Both the position numbers and the translations under genes were made by a program. Below the pieces are notes generated by a model. The model searched no databases. It worked only from the letters and a program-made list of their open reading frames with translations, and was not told where the DNA came from. Positions 1-8,546 of a stretch of DNA of 24,699 bases are shown here, one piece after another (the first letter of the stretch is position 1; each line of letters starts with the position of its first letter). Location of the stretch: contig JAFOFS010000250.1 of NCBI GenBank assembly GCA_017387165.1, forward strand, positions 1 through 24,699, given 5' to 3'. The stretch comes from Clostridia bacterium. GTDB lineage: Bacteria; Bacillota; Clostridia; Oscillospirales; Acutalibacteraceae.

Positions 1-36
1 AATATAACTAAAATAGCAAAGGTATAAGACAAAATT

Positions 37-71
37 AAAAGCTGTGTAGAAAATTTCTACACAGCTTTTTT
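37..71 (-). terminator. Intrinsic terminator after ftsZ (bidirectional)
   Basis: A perfect inverted repeat lies about 45 bases past the ftsZ stop. The core arms are GCTGTGTAG (41-49) and CTACACAGC (57-65), extended by A/T pairs on both sides (37-40 with 66-69). T-rich tracts flank it on both strands, so it could end the ftsZ transcript on the minus strand and also block transcription entering from the left on the plus strand. Confidence 0.85.
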
Positions 72-115
72 CTTTCCTTAAGCGTACGACTCGTACGCAT
101 CGGAATTTTTTGTTT

Positions 116-1249
116 TTAGTCTTTCTTCTTGGTGAAGTAGGTCATCACGTCGAGGTAATCGTCGTTATCCTGCGACGGGGGAACGACCGTACCGGCAGCC
201 GACGAGGCGGGAGCCGCTTCGACCGGGCGCGCCTTGCTGATGAAATCCCACTCCAGATCGTCGTTCTTGACCGACTTGCCGGCGGATTTCTCATCAAAGC
301 CGGTGGCGATGACCGTCACGCTGATGCAGTCGTCCATATTCTCGTCGAACGCCGCGCCCCAGATGATGTTCGCATCCGGATGCGCCATACGGGAGATCTC
401 GCCGGAGGCCAGCTCCACGTCCTCGAGGTCGATGTCGGGGGAGGCGGTGATGTTGATCAGCACGCCGCGTGCGCCGTCGATGGTGGTTTCCAGCAGCGGG
501 CTGGCAACCGCACTCTTGGCGGCTTCGATCGCCTTGTCCTTACCTTCGGCGCGGCCGACGCCCATGTGCGCGTAGCCGGCGTCCTTCATAACCGAGGTGA
601 CGTCCGCGAAGTCGAGGTTGACCAGCGACGGAACCTTGATGAGCTGGGAGATGGACTGCACGCCCTGGCGCAGAACGTCATCCGCCACCTCAAACGCGTT
701 GGCAAGAGTGATGCGGGTCTCGGTGACCAGCTTCAGGCGATCGTTTGGGATGACCACCAGGCTGTCCACGTGCTCACGCAGAGTGGCGATGCCTTCCTCC
801 GCCTGCTGCATACGGCGACGACCCTCGAAGCCGAACGGCTTGGTGACGATACCGACGGTCAGGATGCCCATCTCACGGGCGATCTCCGCCACGACGGGAG
901 CCGCACCCGTACCGGTGCCGCCGCCCATACCGGCGGTGATGAACACCATATCGGTGCCCTTCAGCGCGTCGATGATCTCGTCGCGGCTTTCCTCCGCCGC
1001 ACGCTGACCTTTTTCGGGATTGGCGCCGGCGCCCATACCACGGGTGAGCTTCTCACCGATCTGGATGCGCTGGGTTGCCTGCGAATGAGAAAGCGCCTGG
1101 CGGTCGGTGTTGATGGCGACGAATTCCACGCCGACCATACCCGAACGCGCCATACGGTTGACAGCGTTTCCGCCGCCGCCGCCGACGCCGATTACTTTAA
1201 TTTGGGTACCTTCCATAAATTCGTCATCAAAATGCAGACCCATGCTCAT
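116..1249 (-). CDS. ftsZ: Cell division protein FtsZ
   Basis: FtsZ is the tubulin-like GTPase that polymerises into the cytokinetic Z-ring on the inner face of the membrane. The 377-residue product has the N-terminal glycine-rich GVGGGGGNAVNRM segment (21-33), the tubulin signature GGGTGTG (109-115) and the T7 synergy loop NLDFAD (211-216) that completes the GTPase site of the neighbouring subunit. The folded core ends near residue 320, followed by a linker of about 40 residues rich in A, S and P, and a C-terminal peptide (363-377). That peptide keeps an acidic-then-hydrophobic pattern but differs from the common IPxFLR form. The ATG at 1249 is preceded by GGAGG eight bases upstream. The gene has its own promoter and terminator and is the last of the cluster. 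No ftsA is seen next to it. Confidence 0.98.
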   Translation of the reverse strand: MSMGLHFDDEFMEGTQIKVIGVGGGGGNAVNRMARSGMVGVEFVAINTDRQALSHSQATQRIQIGEKLTRGMGAGANPEKGQRAAEESRDEIIDALKGTDMVFITAGMGGGTGTGAAPVVAEIAREMGILTVGIVTKPFGFEGRRRMQQAEEGIATLREHVDSLVVIPNDRLKLVTETRITLANAFEVADDVLRQGVQSISQLIKVPSLVNLDFADVTSVMKDAGYAHMGVGRAEGKDKAIEAAKSAVASPLLETTIDGARGVLINITASPDIDLEDVELASGEISRMAHPDANIIWGAAFDENMDDCISVTVIATGFDEKSAGKSVKNDDLEWDFISKARPVEAAPASSAAGTVVPPSQDNDDYLDVMTYFTKKKD

Positions 1250-1324
1250 AGTGCATACCTCCGTACTCTTTAGTAATCACATTCGTCCGAAAACAAATGC
1301 AGAGTTGTACATCTTGTATATTTA

Positions 1325-1352
1325 ATTCTATCATAACACAACTGTTTGACAA
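1325..1352 (-). promoter_or_regulatory. Sigma-A-type promoter of ftsZ
   Basis: On the minus strand a TTGTCA box (1347-1352) and a TAGAAT box (1325-1330) are separated by 16 bases. They lie between the terminator that follows divIB/ftsQ and the ftsZ start, giving a leader of about 70 bases. ftsZ can therefore be transcribed independently of the rest of the dcw cluster. The call rests on consensus match and position only. Confidence 0.6.
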
Positions 1353-1360
1353 TTTCAAGA

Positions 1361-1388
1361 AAAAAAGCCGAAAAATTTCGGCTTTTTT
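1361..1388 (-). terminator. Intrinsic terminator between divIB/ftsQ and ftsZ
   Basis: The inverted repeat has GCCG/CGGC at its core, extended by A/T pairs (arms 1361-1373 and 1376-1388), with T runs on the exit side. It sits 18 bases past the divIB/ftsQ stop and upstream of the ftsZ promoter, so it likely ends the long dcw transcript. Confidence 0.8.
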
Positions 1389-1405
1389 GAAAAAATATTC
1401 GCGTG

Positions 1406-2371
1406 TTATTCTTCGCCCGTTTCTTCTTCCGATTCGGGGACTTCTTCCCCCTCGGGAACGGATGGCTCGGTCGGCTCGACAGGGAAGGAATCCGGCTCGC
1501 GGATATAGTCGGTGGGGGTGAAGATGACCTGGTTATTTTCCTTGTTGTCGTCGGAGTAGGAGGAAATATCCAAAACGCCCTTGGCGTGCTTTCCGTAGTC
1601 GCTTAAGACCTGCGGCAGCGTTCCGGCAAACACGCGCAGCTCGTAGGTGAGGTTGCTGTCATCGCCCAATTTCACGCGGATCTGATGGTTCCACACCATC
1701 GTCAGATGGGTCAGGCTGGTCATATCGATCTCGCAGATGCCGGTGATCTGCTGCGTTCGGAGTTCGGTCAGCAGCTGCTGCAAAATGGCGGCGGTGCGCG
1801 GCTCCAGCGCCGCTTCGCCCAGCTTGCCGCCTGTCGTTTTCGCTCCGCGAACGTACAGGATGCGGTCGGGCGTGTCGGCGGTCATTTCGCGGTAGCCGAT
1901 GGTGTGCAGCGTATCGTCCAGCAGCGCCCAGCGTCCGTTATCGTAGACCGCGCAGACGGCGGTCTTTTCGGTCACCTCGATGACGAAGACGTCTGCCGAC
2001 GGGGTGGTGATCTTGACGCTCTTGAGATAGGGGCAGAGGGCCAGAATGTTTTGCTCGGCGGCCGATTTGCTGACCGTCATAAAATTCTGACCGACCTGCA
2101 GTCCCGATGCCGCGAGGATGGTTTCGGTGGGGAGGTGGTCGTTGCCCGACACGCGGATCTCCTTGATGCCGGTGCTGCCGACCGACACGCTTTGTCCGGT
2201 CTGCTGCATCAGCTCCTGCTCGGCGCGGCGCACCTTGGCCAGCGGATAGAAATGGATGATGAGCGCGACCACCACGAGGATCGCGACAAACAACGCGACC
2301 GTCGTCAGAAACCGACGCAGGCCGACGTTTTCTTTTTGATTTGGTTTTCGCGGAATGCGGGTGACGCTCAC
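1406..2371 (-). CDS. ftsQ: Cell division protein DivIB/FtsQ
   Basis: This is a bitopic divisome protein that bridges FtsL/DivIC and the septal synthase on the outer face of the membrane. The 321-residue product has a short basic cytoplasmic N-terminus, one membrane segment (about 22-42), then a POTRA-like domain beginning around IKEIRVSGN (about 69), followed by the FtsQ/DivIB beta domain. The last 40 or so residues form a low-complexity tail rich in Glu, Pro and Ser, which is common in Gram-positive DivIB. Translation starts at a GTG (2371) with AAGGAA eight bases upstream. The gene lies 23 bases after murA. Family assignment is by topology, POTRA pattern and position. Confidence 0.9.
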   Translation of the reverse strand: MSVTRIPRKPNQKENVGLRRFLTTVALFVAILVVVALIIHFYPLAKVRRAEQELMQQTGQSVSVGSTGIKEIRVSGNDHLPTETILAASGLQVGQNFMTVSKSAAEQNILALCPYLKSVKITTPSADVFVIEVTEKTAVCAVYDNGRWALLDDTLHTIGYREMTADTPDRILYVRGAKTTGGKLGEAALEPRTAAILQQLLTELRTQQITGICEIDMTSLTHLTMVWNHQIRVKLGDDSNLTYELRVFAGTLPQVLSDYGKHAKGVLDISSYSDDNKENNQVIFTPTDYIREPDSFPVEPTEPSVPEGEEVPESEEETGEE

Positions 2372-2394
2372 GGTTTCACTTCCTTTTACGTTTT

Positions 2395-3654
2395 TTACGG
2401 ATCGACCCGTCGGATACGGGCGCCGATGGCGGAGAGTCCGCTCTCCGGATCGGCATAGCCGCGGTCGAGATGCTGCAATTCACCGATGGCGGAACGCCCC
2501 TCGGCAGCCAAAGCGGCGACCACCAGCGCAGCGCCGCCGCGCAGGTCGGTGCAATCCACCGCCGCGCCGGAAAGGGATTTGACCCCCTCGACCACCGCCA
2601 CGCGCCCTTCGGTCTTGATGCGAGCGCCCATACGAAGCAGCTCGCCGACGTATTTGTAACGGCATTCAAAGATGTTTTCGACGAACACCCCCGTGCCGTC
2701 AGCCACCGTAGCCGCCGCCAGCAGCGGCGCCGCCGCGTCGGTCGGAAAGCCGGGATACGGCATGGTGCGCAGGTAGGGGATACGTTTTAAGCGGCGCGGC
2801 GCCTTCAGGCGGACGCGGTCGGCGTACACCGACAGTTGACACCCCATTTCCGAGAAAAGCGGAAGAACGGTGTCGATATGCTGCGGACAGCAGGCGGTGA
2901 CCGTGCCGTCGCCTCCGGTCGCGGCAATCGCCGCCAAATAGGTGGCGGCTTCGATGCGATCGGGTATCACGGTGTGCTCTGCCGCGGCAAGACGGGGGAC
3001 GCCCTCGATGCGGATGGTACCGCCGTCTGTATGGATATGCGCTCCGCAGGCGGTGAGATACGCCGCGAGATCGGAAATTTCCGGTTCTCTTGCCGCGTTG
3101 AGCAGAGTGGTGACGCCGTCGGCGGTGACCGCCGCCAGCAGAATGTTTTCGGTTGCGCCGACGCTGGGGAAAGCGAGCGAAACGGTTTCTCCGTGAAACC
3201 GCCCGTCCGGCAGACAGGCGTGCAGCTGTCCCCGTTCCTCCGTAATGACCGCCCCCAGTTGCCGCAGCGCGGAGAGGTGGAGGTCGATGGGGCGAGGACC
3301 GAGTTCGCAACCGCCGGGGTAGGAGAGATGCGCTTCACCGAAGCGAGCCATCATCGCGCCCAAAAACACGATGGACGAGCGCATTCGCCGCATCAGGCGG
3401 TCGGAAATCACCGGCTTATCCGCTTGGTCGGGGCAGACGGTGACCGTCCTGCCCTCCTGCCGCACGCGGCAGCCGAAGTCGGTCAGAATTTCCAGGCAAC
3501 CGCCGACGTCGGAAAGCGGTGGTACGTTATGTAATACGCTTTCGCCGTCTGCGAGCAGCGTGGCGGCCAACAGCGGCAGCACCGCGTTTTTGGCGCCGTG
3601 CACGGCGATTTCGCCGCGCAGCGGATAGCCGCCGTCTATCAGTAATCGGGACAT
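2395..3654 (-). CDS. murA: UDP-N-acetylglucosamine 1-carboxyvinyltransferase MurA
   Basis: MurA transfers enolpyruvate from PEP to UDP-GlcNAc, the first committed step of peptidoglycan synthesis, in the cytoplasm. The 419-residue protein keeps the GAKN substrate motif (K22, N23) and the catalytic Cys116 in PGGCELGPRP, the residue alkylated by fosfomycin, so the enzyme is predicted to be fosfomycin-sensitive. The TMPYPGFPTD loop with the conserved Asp is also present. An in-frame GTG lies two codons upstream (3660), but it is only two bases from the GGAGG, while the ATG at 3654 is eight bases away and is preferred. Neighbours are murG (76 bases upstream) and ftsQ downstream. It could be the MurA1 or MurA2/MurZ type; this cannot be settled here. 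Confidence 0.96.
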   Translation of the reverse strand: MSRLLIDGGYPLRGEIAVHGAKNAVLPLLAATLLADGESVLHNVPPLSDVGGCLEILTDFGCRVRQEGRTVTVCPDQADKPVISDRLMRRMRSSIVFLGAMMARFGEAHLSYPGGCELGPRPIDLHLSALRQLGAVITEERGQLHACLPDGRFHGETVSLAFPSVGATENILLAAVTADGVTTLLNAAREPEISDLAAYLTACGAHIHTDGGTIRIEGVPRLAAAEHTVIPDRIEAATYLAAIAATGGDGTVTACCPQHIDTVLPLFSEMGCQLSVYADRVRLKAPRRLKRIPYLRTMPYPGFPTDAAAPLLAAATVADGTGVFVENIFECRYKYVGELLRMGARIKTEGRVAVVEGVKSLSGAAVDCTDLRGGAALVVAALAAEGRSAIGELQHLDRGYADPESGLSAIGARIRRVDP

Positions 3655-3730
3655 ACGCACTCCCTCCTTTGTCTGCGGAAATACTTCCGCACTGCCACCA
3701 TATGACGGGCAGAGGAGAAGAGTGCGAATT

Positions 3731-4852
3731 TTATTTGTTCAGCGCCTTTTCAATGACCTCCCAAATACGGTCGGAGGCGTCGAGAATGGCGTCCTTACGG
3801 GCGGCTTCGCCCATATTTCGCAGGGTAGCGGGATCGGCTAACAGGCGGTCGATGGCGGCGGCAAGCGTCTTGCCGTCCAGATCCTTTTCTTCGATGCAGA
3901 CCGCCGCGCCTTTGTTGACCAGCACCATCGCGTTGTGGAACTGGTGGTTCTCCGCAACGTAGGGGGAGGGAATCAGCACCGAGGCCACGCCGCAGGCAGG
4001 CAGTTCGCTGATGGTCATCGCGCCGCAGCGGCAGATGACCAGGTCGGCCGCCGCCATACAATCGATCATATTGTCGATATACGGGCGTACCGAGATGCCG
4101 TTCCTGTCGGTCGGGACACCCTTTTCCTGCAACGCCGCGACTGTATCGTCGTAGCCGTTTTTGCCGGTGCCGTGGATGTGTTGGCAGCGACCGCTCGCGG
4201 CGCTTTGCGCCAGCACCTCCACCATGGCCTCGTTGATCGGACGGGCGCCGAGACTGCCGCCGAAGGACAGCACCAGCGGACGGTCGTCCGCGCCGATGGC
4301 GGCTCTTGCCGCGGCTTTATCAACCGAAAGGAACTCCGCGCGGAGCGGATTGCCGGTCACCACCAGCGGACAGCTGCCGGACGGCATCTTGGCCTTGGAC
4401 GCTTCGGTTGGCAGGCAGATGGCGGTGGCGTATTTCGCCAGCATTTTGACGGTCACGCCCGGGAGGGCGTTGGATTCGTGCACCACCACGGGAATGCCCG
4501 TTTTGGCGGCGGCGCGCAGAATCGGGCCGCTGACGTAACCGCCGGTGCCGATGGCAATATCCGGCTTGAATTCTTTGAGTATTTTTTTGCAGGCGCTGCC
4601 GGCGGTCACTGCGTGCCACGCGGCGCTGACGTTATGGGCGATGCCTGCCGGTGTCAGCTGACGGGAAAAGCCTTTGACCGTGACCGTCTTGAGCGGGTAG
4701 CCTGCTTTCGGCACCAGCTCGGTTTCCATACGACCGGTCGCGCCGACAAACAGAAATTCCGCATCCGGCACACGGCGGCGAATATCCGCCGCGATCGCCA
4801 AGGCAGGGTTGATATGTCCGGCGGTACCGCCGCCTGTCATCAATACACGCAT
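3731..4852 (-). CDS. murG: UDP-GlcNAc:lipid I N-acetylglucosaminyltransferase MurG
   Basis: MurG makes lipid II by adding GlcNAc to lipid I on the inner membrane face. The 373-residue, two-domain GT-B protein begins with the G-loop GGGTAGH (7-13) and has a second G-loop, GGSLGA, after the middle of the protein. The HESNALPG segment matches the family's HEQNAxPG with Gln replaced by Ser. The C-terminal donor site shows RCGAMTISEL and ENHQFHNA, matching family positions that bind UDP-GlcNAc. The start is ATG at 4852 with AAGGAG upstream, four bases after the ftsW stop, implying coupled translation. Confidence 0.97.
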   Translation of the reverse strand: MRVLMTGGGTAGHINPALAIAADIRRRVPDAEFLFVGATGRMETELVPKAGYPLKTVTVKGFSRQLTPAGIAHNVSAAWHAVTAGSACKKILKEFKPDIAIGTGGYVSGPILRAAAKTGIPVVVHESNALPGVTVKMLAKYATAICLPTEASKAKMPSGSCPLVVTGNPLRAEFLSVDKAAARAAIGADDRPLVLSFGGSLGARPINEAMVEVLAQSAASGRCQHIHGTGKNGYDDTVAALQEKGVPTDRNGISVRPYIDNMIDCMAAADLVICRCGAMTISELPACGVASVLIPSPYVAENHQFHNAMVLVNKGAAVCIEEKDLDGKTLAAAIDRLLADPATLRNMGEAARKDAILDASDRIWEVIEKALNK

Positions 4853-4856
4853 CGTT

Positions 4857-6053
4857 TTACTCCTTTTCGGGGGAATCCGGCCGCCGTGCGCTCTGCCGCG
4901 CCTGACGGGATACCGAGAGAATAACGCCCATTTGCATCATCATCATAACCAGCGACGAGCCGCCGTAGCTGAAGAACGGCAAGCCGATGCCGGTGTTGGG
5001 CATCAGGTTGCTGACCACCATGACGTTCAAGATGACCTGAACGCCGATCTGCGCGGCAATGCCGATGGACAGCATTGCGCCGAATTTATCGGCGGCGCGC
5101 ATACTGATGGTGATACCGCGCCACACCAGCAACCCAAACAAGATCAGGATAATCGCCGCGCCGACAAAGCCGAGCTCCTCGCATACGATAGCGAAGATGA
5201 AGTCGTTTTGCGGTTCGGGGAGGAACAGGTGCTTTTGCACCGAGTTGCCCAGACCGACGCCCATCAGACCGCCCGAGCCGATGGCGTACAGCGATTGCAC
5301 CGTCTGCCACGCCATATCGCGTCCTTCCGAGCCGGAGTTGAACACCTCCAGCGGACGCTGCCATACCGCGATGCGGTCGGCCTCGTAGCCGAATACGCCG
5401 ACCAGCAGCAGGATGGCCGCCACGCCGAGCGCCGCCACCACCGCCAGATAGGAGATACGCGTGCCGCCGACGAACATCATCACGGCGCCGATGGCGACGA
5501 TGAGGATGGTACCCGACAGGTGCGGCTCAAACAGCACCAGCACCGCCACGCAGCACAGCAACACCGCAAACGGCACGAAGCCGATGGTGAATTTTTTCAT
5601 CTGCTTGTGGTTGATGGAAATGAGGTGGGCAAACGCTAAAATAATGCCGAATTTCGCCAGCTCGGACGGCTGGAAGCCGCCGATGACCGGCAGGTTGATC
5701 CACCGCTGAATGCCGGTGGGGGAGGGAACGAAAAAGACGACGATGAGCAGCAACACCGACAGACCGAAGATCGGCCAGGTGAGGCGGTGCAGAATGTGGT
5801 AGTCAAAGAAGGACACCGCAAACATCGCGACGATGCCGATCAACGCGAAGATAAACTGCTTTTTGATATAGAAGAACGGATCGCCGTCGTAATGCGAGGC
5901 GTAGATGTAGCTGGCCGAGAACAGGCAGACCAGACCGATCGCCATCAGCAGCAACAGAATGAGGATAAAGGGCGCATCCAGCGTGCCGGCGGCACGGAAG
6001 ATGTGCTTCCACCATTTATAACGCGTTTTTTTGCTCGTCGTTTCGGAAGCCAT
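4857..6053 (-). CDS. ftsW: SEDS-family peptidoglycan polymerase FtsW/SpoVE
   Basis: SEDS glycosyltransferases polymerise lipid II into glycan strands, working with a class B PBP. The 398-residue product has about ten membrane segments starting near residue 27. Family motifs visible are QRWINL followed by FQPSELAK, EPHLSGT in the large extracellular loop region, LPEPQNDFIFA, and the C-terminal MPNTGIGLPFFSYGGSSL. Its place between mraY and murG, with a SpoVD-like PBP upstream, fits either vegetative FtsW or sporulation SpoVE; sequence alone cannot separate them. The ATG at 6053 follows mraY by 34 bases. Confidence 0.95.
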   Translation of the reverse strand: MASETTSKKTRYKWWKHIFRAAGTLDAPFILILLLLMAIGLVCLFSASYIYASHYDGDPFFYIKKQFIFALIGIVAMFAVSFFDYHILHRLTWPIFGLSVLLLIVVFFVPSPTGIQRWINLPVIGGFQPSELAKFGIILAFAHLISINHKQMKKFTIGFVPFAVLLCCVAVLVLFEPHLSGTILIVAIGAVMMFVGGTRISYLAVVAALGVAAILLLVGVFGYEADRIAVWQRPLEVFNSGSEGRDMAWQTVQSLYAIGSGGLMGVGLGNSVQKHLFLPEPQNDFIFAIVCEELGFVGAAIILILFGLLVWRGITISMRAADKFGAMLSIGIAAQIGVQVILNVMVVSNLMPNTGIGLPFFSYGGSSLVMMMMQMGVILSVSRQARQSARRPDSPEKE

Positions 6054-6087
6054 CGGGCGTTCTCCTTTCGTCGGATTTTCGGATAGT

Positions 6088-7110
6088 TTACAGCCACATA
6101 AACAAAACGGTCAGCGCGGAAACCACCAGCGTGATCAGCGAGAAGGTGATGACGATGCGGTTTTCGTTCCAGCCGCCCATCTCGAAATGGTGATGGATGG
6201 GGGCCATACGGAACAGGCGCTTGCCGTGGGTCAGCTTGAAATAGCCGACCTGCAGGATGACCGACAGGGTTTCCATAATGTAGATGACGCCGAACGGCAC
6301 CAGCAGCAACGGATGACCGATGCCGAACGCAATGCCGCAAAGCGCACCGCCGATGTACAACGAGCCGGTATCGCCCATAAACACCTTCGCCGGATGGAGA
6401 TTGTACAGCAGGAAGCCCATCAGACCGCCGATCAGCGCCGCCGAGACCAGCCCTTGGTAAAACTCGCCCAGCAGACCGCAGACGGTGAGGAACGCGATAG
6501 CGGCAAACACCGTGACGGTGCCGCAAAGACCGTCCACGCCGTCGGTGATGTTGGTGGCGTTGGAGGCACCGGCGACGATGAAGATGACCACCGGAATGAT
6601 CCACAGACCGAAGTCCACCTCACCGAAGAACGGGAGATAGAAGGTGCGGGCGTCCGCGCCGCCGAAATACAGCAGCAGCGCATAGCCGAGGGACAGCACG
6701 AACTGCAAAAACAGCTTTTGCTTGTCGGTCAGACCGAGATTGCGTTTTTTGACGATCTTGATGTAGTCGTCCACAAAGCCGATGGCGCCGCAACCGACCG
6801 CCAGCAGAAGACCGCCGTACAGGCGCACCTGCGTCGCGGTGGGCTCCGCCAGAATGTTCCAGTTGAGGACGGTGCCGCAAAATACCAGCATCACGATCAC
6901 CGCCAGCAGCATACCGGCAATAAACAAAACGCCGCCCATGGTGGGGGTGCCCTGCTTGTTTTTGTGCCAGGACGGACCAATATCCAAAATGGTCTGTCCG
7001 AATTTCAGCTTGTGCAGCAGCGGAATGACCTTTTTGCCGAGCAGTGCCGCCGTCAAAAAGGCAACGAATGCCGCGGCAATAAGCGCCAACGGTTGTGTCA
7101 GATTGGGCAT
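6088..7110 (-). CDS. mraY: Phospho-MurNAc-pentapeptide translocase MraY
   Basis: MraY transfers phospho-MurNAc-pentapeptide from UDP to undecaprenyl phosphate, forming lipid I. The 340-residue protein has about ten membrane helices and the family motifs KQGTPTMGG, GFVDDYIKI (Asp-Asp pair in the active site), NATNITDGVDGL, FMGDTGSL and MAPIHHHFE, which bind Mg2+ and nucleotide. It begins four bases after the second murE stop, with AGAAGGA as ribosome binding site. murD, often next to mraY, is absent here: ftsW follows directly. Confidence 0.98.
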   Translation of the reverse strand: MPNLTQPLALIAAAFVAFLTAALLGKKVIPLLHKLKFGQTILDIGPSWHKNKQGTPTMGGVLFIAGMLLAVIVMLVFCGTVLNWNILAEPTATQVRLYGGLLLAVGCGAIGFVDDYIKIVKKRNLGLTDKQKLFLQFVLSLGYALLLYFGGADARTFYLPFFGEVDFGLWIIPVVIFIVAGASNATNITDGVDGLCGTVTVFAAIAFLTVCGLLGEFYQGLVSAALIGGLMGFLLYNLHPAKVFMGDTGSLYIGGALCGIAFGIGHPLLLVPFGVIYIMETLSVILQVGYFKLTHGKRLFRMAPIHHHFEMGGWNENRIVITFSLITLVVSALTVLFMWL

Positions 7111-7114
7111 AGTG

Positions 7115-8542
7115 TTAATCCTTCTTTCCTGCCAGCACCTCAGCGACGATCTTGCGTTCGTCCAGCTCGACGGTGCGGTTTTTTAATATCTGATAGGTTT
7201 CGTGTCCTTTGCCTGCCAGCAGGACGGTGTCCCCTGCCTGCGCATGCTCAATCGCCCAGCGAACCGCTTGCTCGCGGTCGGGGAGGATGACCATCGGGGT
7301 ACCGTCGGGAATGCCGGGGAGTACCTCCTCAATGATGTCCATCGGCTCTTCCGAGCCGGGATTGTCCGAAGTCAGCACCAGCAGATCGGACAGACGGGCG
7401 GCGATTTCGCCCATGATCGGGCGCTTGGTGCGGTCGCGGTCGCCGGTGCAGCCGAACACGGTGATCAGCCGTCCGCGCAGACCGAGCTGAAGCGTCCGGC
7501 AGATCTTTTCCAGACCGTCGGGGGTGTGGGCGTAGTCCACCACCACCGTGAAATCGCGTCCCGTGGGAACGATCTCGGCGCGACCGTTGACTCCCGTCAC
7601 CTGCGAGATCGCCTCGCAGACCGTGTCAAACGGCAGGCCGACCGCCACCGCCGCGGCAATGGCGCCCAGCGCGTTGTTGACCGAGAATTCACCCGGCATC
7701 GAGAGGGACACCTCCGCGCGGCGGTTGCCGGCGCAGACGGTGAAATTCGAGCCGTCGGGGCGATAGCGGAGGTTTTCGGCGGTGAAATCCGCCTTCTCTC
7801 CGATGCAGAAGCGGTAGACGGGGCAGGTCAAGCCGTCGGTCAGACGGTCCACCCATGCGTCCTTTGCCTGTACCACCGCGCATTCGCTCTGTGCGAACAG
7901 CAGCTTCTTGGCGTCGCAGTATTCTTCCATCGTGTGATGATAATCCAAGTGATCCTGGGTCAGATTGGTGAACACACCGGCCGCAAAGGTGACCCCTGCC
8001 ACGCGGCGCTGATGCAGCGCGTGGGAGGATACCTCCATCACGACGTAGTCGCAGCCCTCGTCCGCCATCTCCGCAAACAGCTGCTGTAGCTCGTAGGCGG
8101 CAGGGGTGGTGGCGGAGGAGGACACCACACGCTGACCGATGAGGTTTTGAATGGTGCCGATGAGACCGACCTTGTGACCGCAGGCCTCCAGCATCTGCTT
8201 GAGCATATAGGTGGTGCTGGTCTTGCCGTTGGTGCCGGTGATGCCGATGATGTTCAGCCGTGAGGCCGGATGTCCGAACCAGTTGGCTGACAGCAGCGCC
8301 CACGCCTCACGGGTGTTGTCCACCCGAATCTGATGCTCCAGCCCGAGGTCACGCTCCACCATAACGGCGGCCGCGCCTGCGGCGAGCGCGTCGGCAGCAA
8401 AGCGGTGGGCATCCACCGATACGCCGTCGATGCAGACGAACAGGCAACCGGCGGTCACCTTGCGGGAGTCGCAGACCAGCGCGGTGATCTCCGGGTTTTC
8501 GCCGTAGGTTGCCACGCCGGCAAGCAGCTGCTGTAATTGCAT
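7115..8542 (-). CDS. murE: MurE paralogue 2 (UDP-MurNAc-tripeptide ligase, DNPG-type)
   Basis: This is a Mur ligase of the MurE type, adding the third stem-peptide residue to UDP-MurNAc-L-Ala-D-Glu at the expense of ATP. The 475-residue protein has the N-terminal CDSR and G(C)LFVCIDG segment, the ATP loop TGTNGKTST (102-110), the carbamylated-lysine region YCDAKKLLF (K212), NNALGAIAA, DYAHTPDGLE and the C-terminal GKGHE. It is the same length as the upstream paralogue and about two-thirds identical by eye. The amino-acid-selectivity motif is DNPG (393-396) rather than the DNPR of meso-DAP-adding MurE, so the carboxylate-binding arginine is missing and the substrate is uncertain (L-Lys, another diamino acid, or something else). 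It begins four bases after the paralogue's stop. It is not MurF, as it keeps MurE's N-terminal and C-terminal motifs. Confidence 0.93.
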   Translation of the reverse strand: MQLQQLLAGVATYGENPEITALVCDSRKVTAGCLFVCIDGVSVDAHRFAADALAAGAAAVMVERDLGLEHQIRVDNTREAWALLSANWFGHPASRLNIIGITGTNGKTSTTYMLKQMLEACGHKVGLIGTIQNLIGQRVVSSSATTPAAYELQQLFAEMADEGCDYVVMEVSSHALHQRRVAGVTFAAGVFTNLTQDHLDYHHTMEEYCDAKKLLFAQSECAVVQAKDAWVDRLTDGLTCPVYRFCIGEKADFTAENLRYRPDGSNFTVCAGNRRAEVSLSMPGEFSVNNALGAIAAAVAVGLPFDTVCEAISQVTGVNGRAEIVPTGRDFTVVVDYAHTPDGLEKICRTLQLGLRGRLITVFGCTGDRDRTKRPIMGEIAARLSDLLVLTSDNPGSEEPMDIIEEVLPGIPDGTPMVILPDREQAVRWAIEHAQAGDTVLLAGKGHETYQILKNRTVELDERKIVAEVLAGKKD

Positions 8543-8546
8543 ACGG

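Noticed and set aside
82..98. Palindrome GCGTACGA-C-TCGTACGC between the ftsZ stop and the terminator
   Set aside because: It is short, has no T run, and nothing ties it to a known operator; kept only as a note.
3674..3691. Perfect seven-pair hairpin between murG and murA
   Set aside because: There is no T run on either side and the genes are plainly in one transcript, so it is not called a terminator.
7115..8542. Second murE copy considered as murF
   Set aside because: It keeps MurE-specific segments (CDSR start, TTP loop, DNPx motif, GKGHE end) and is close to the first copy along its full length.
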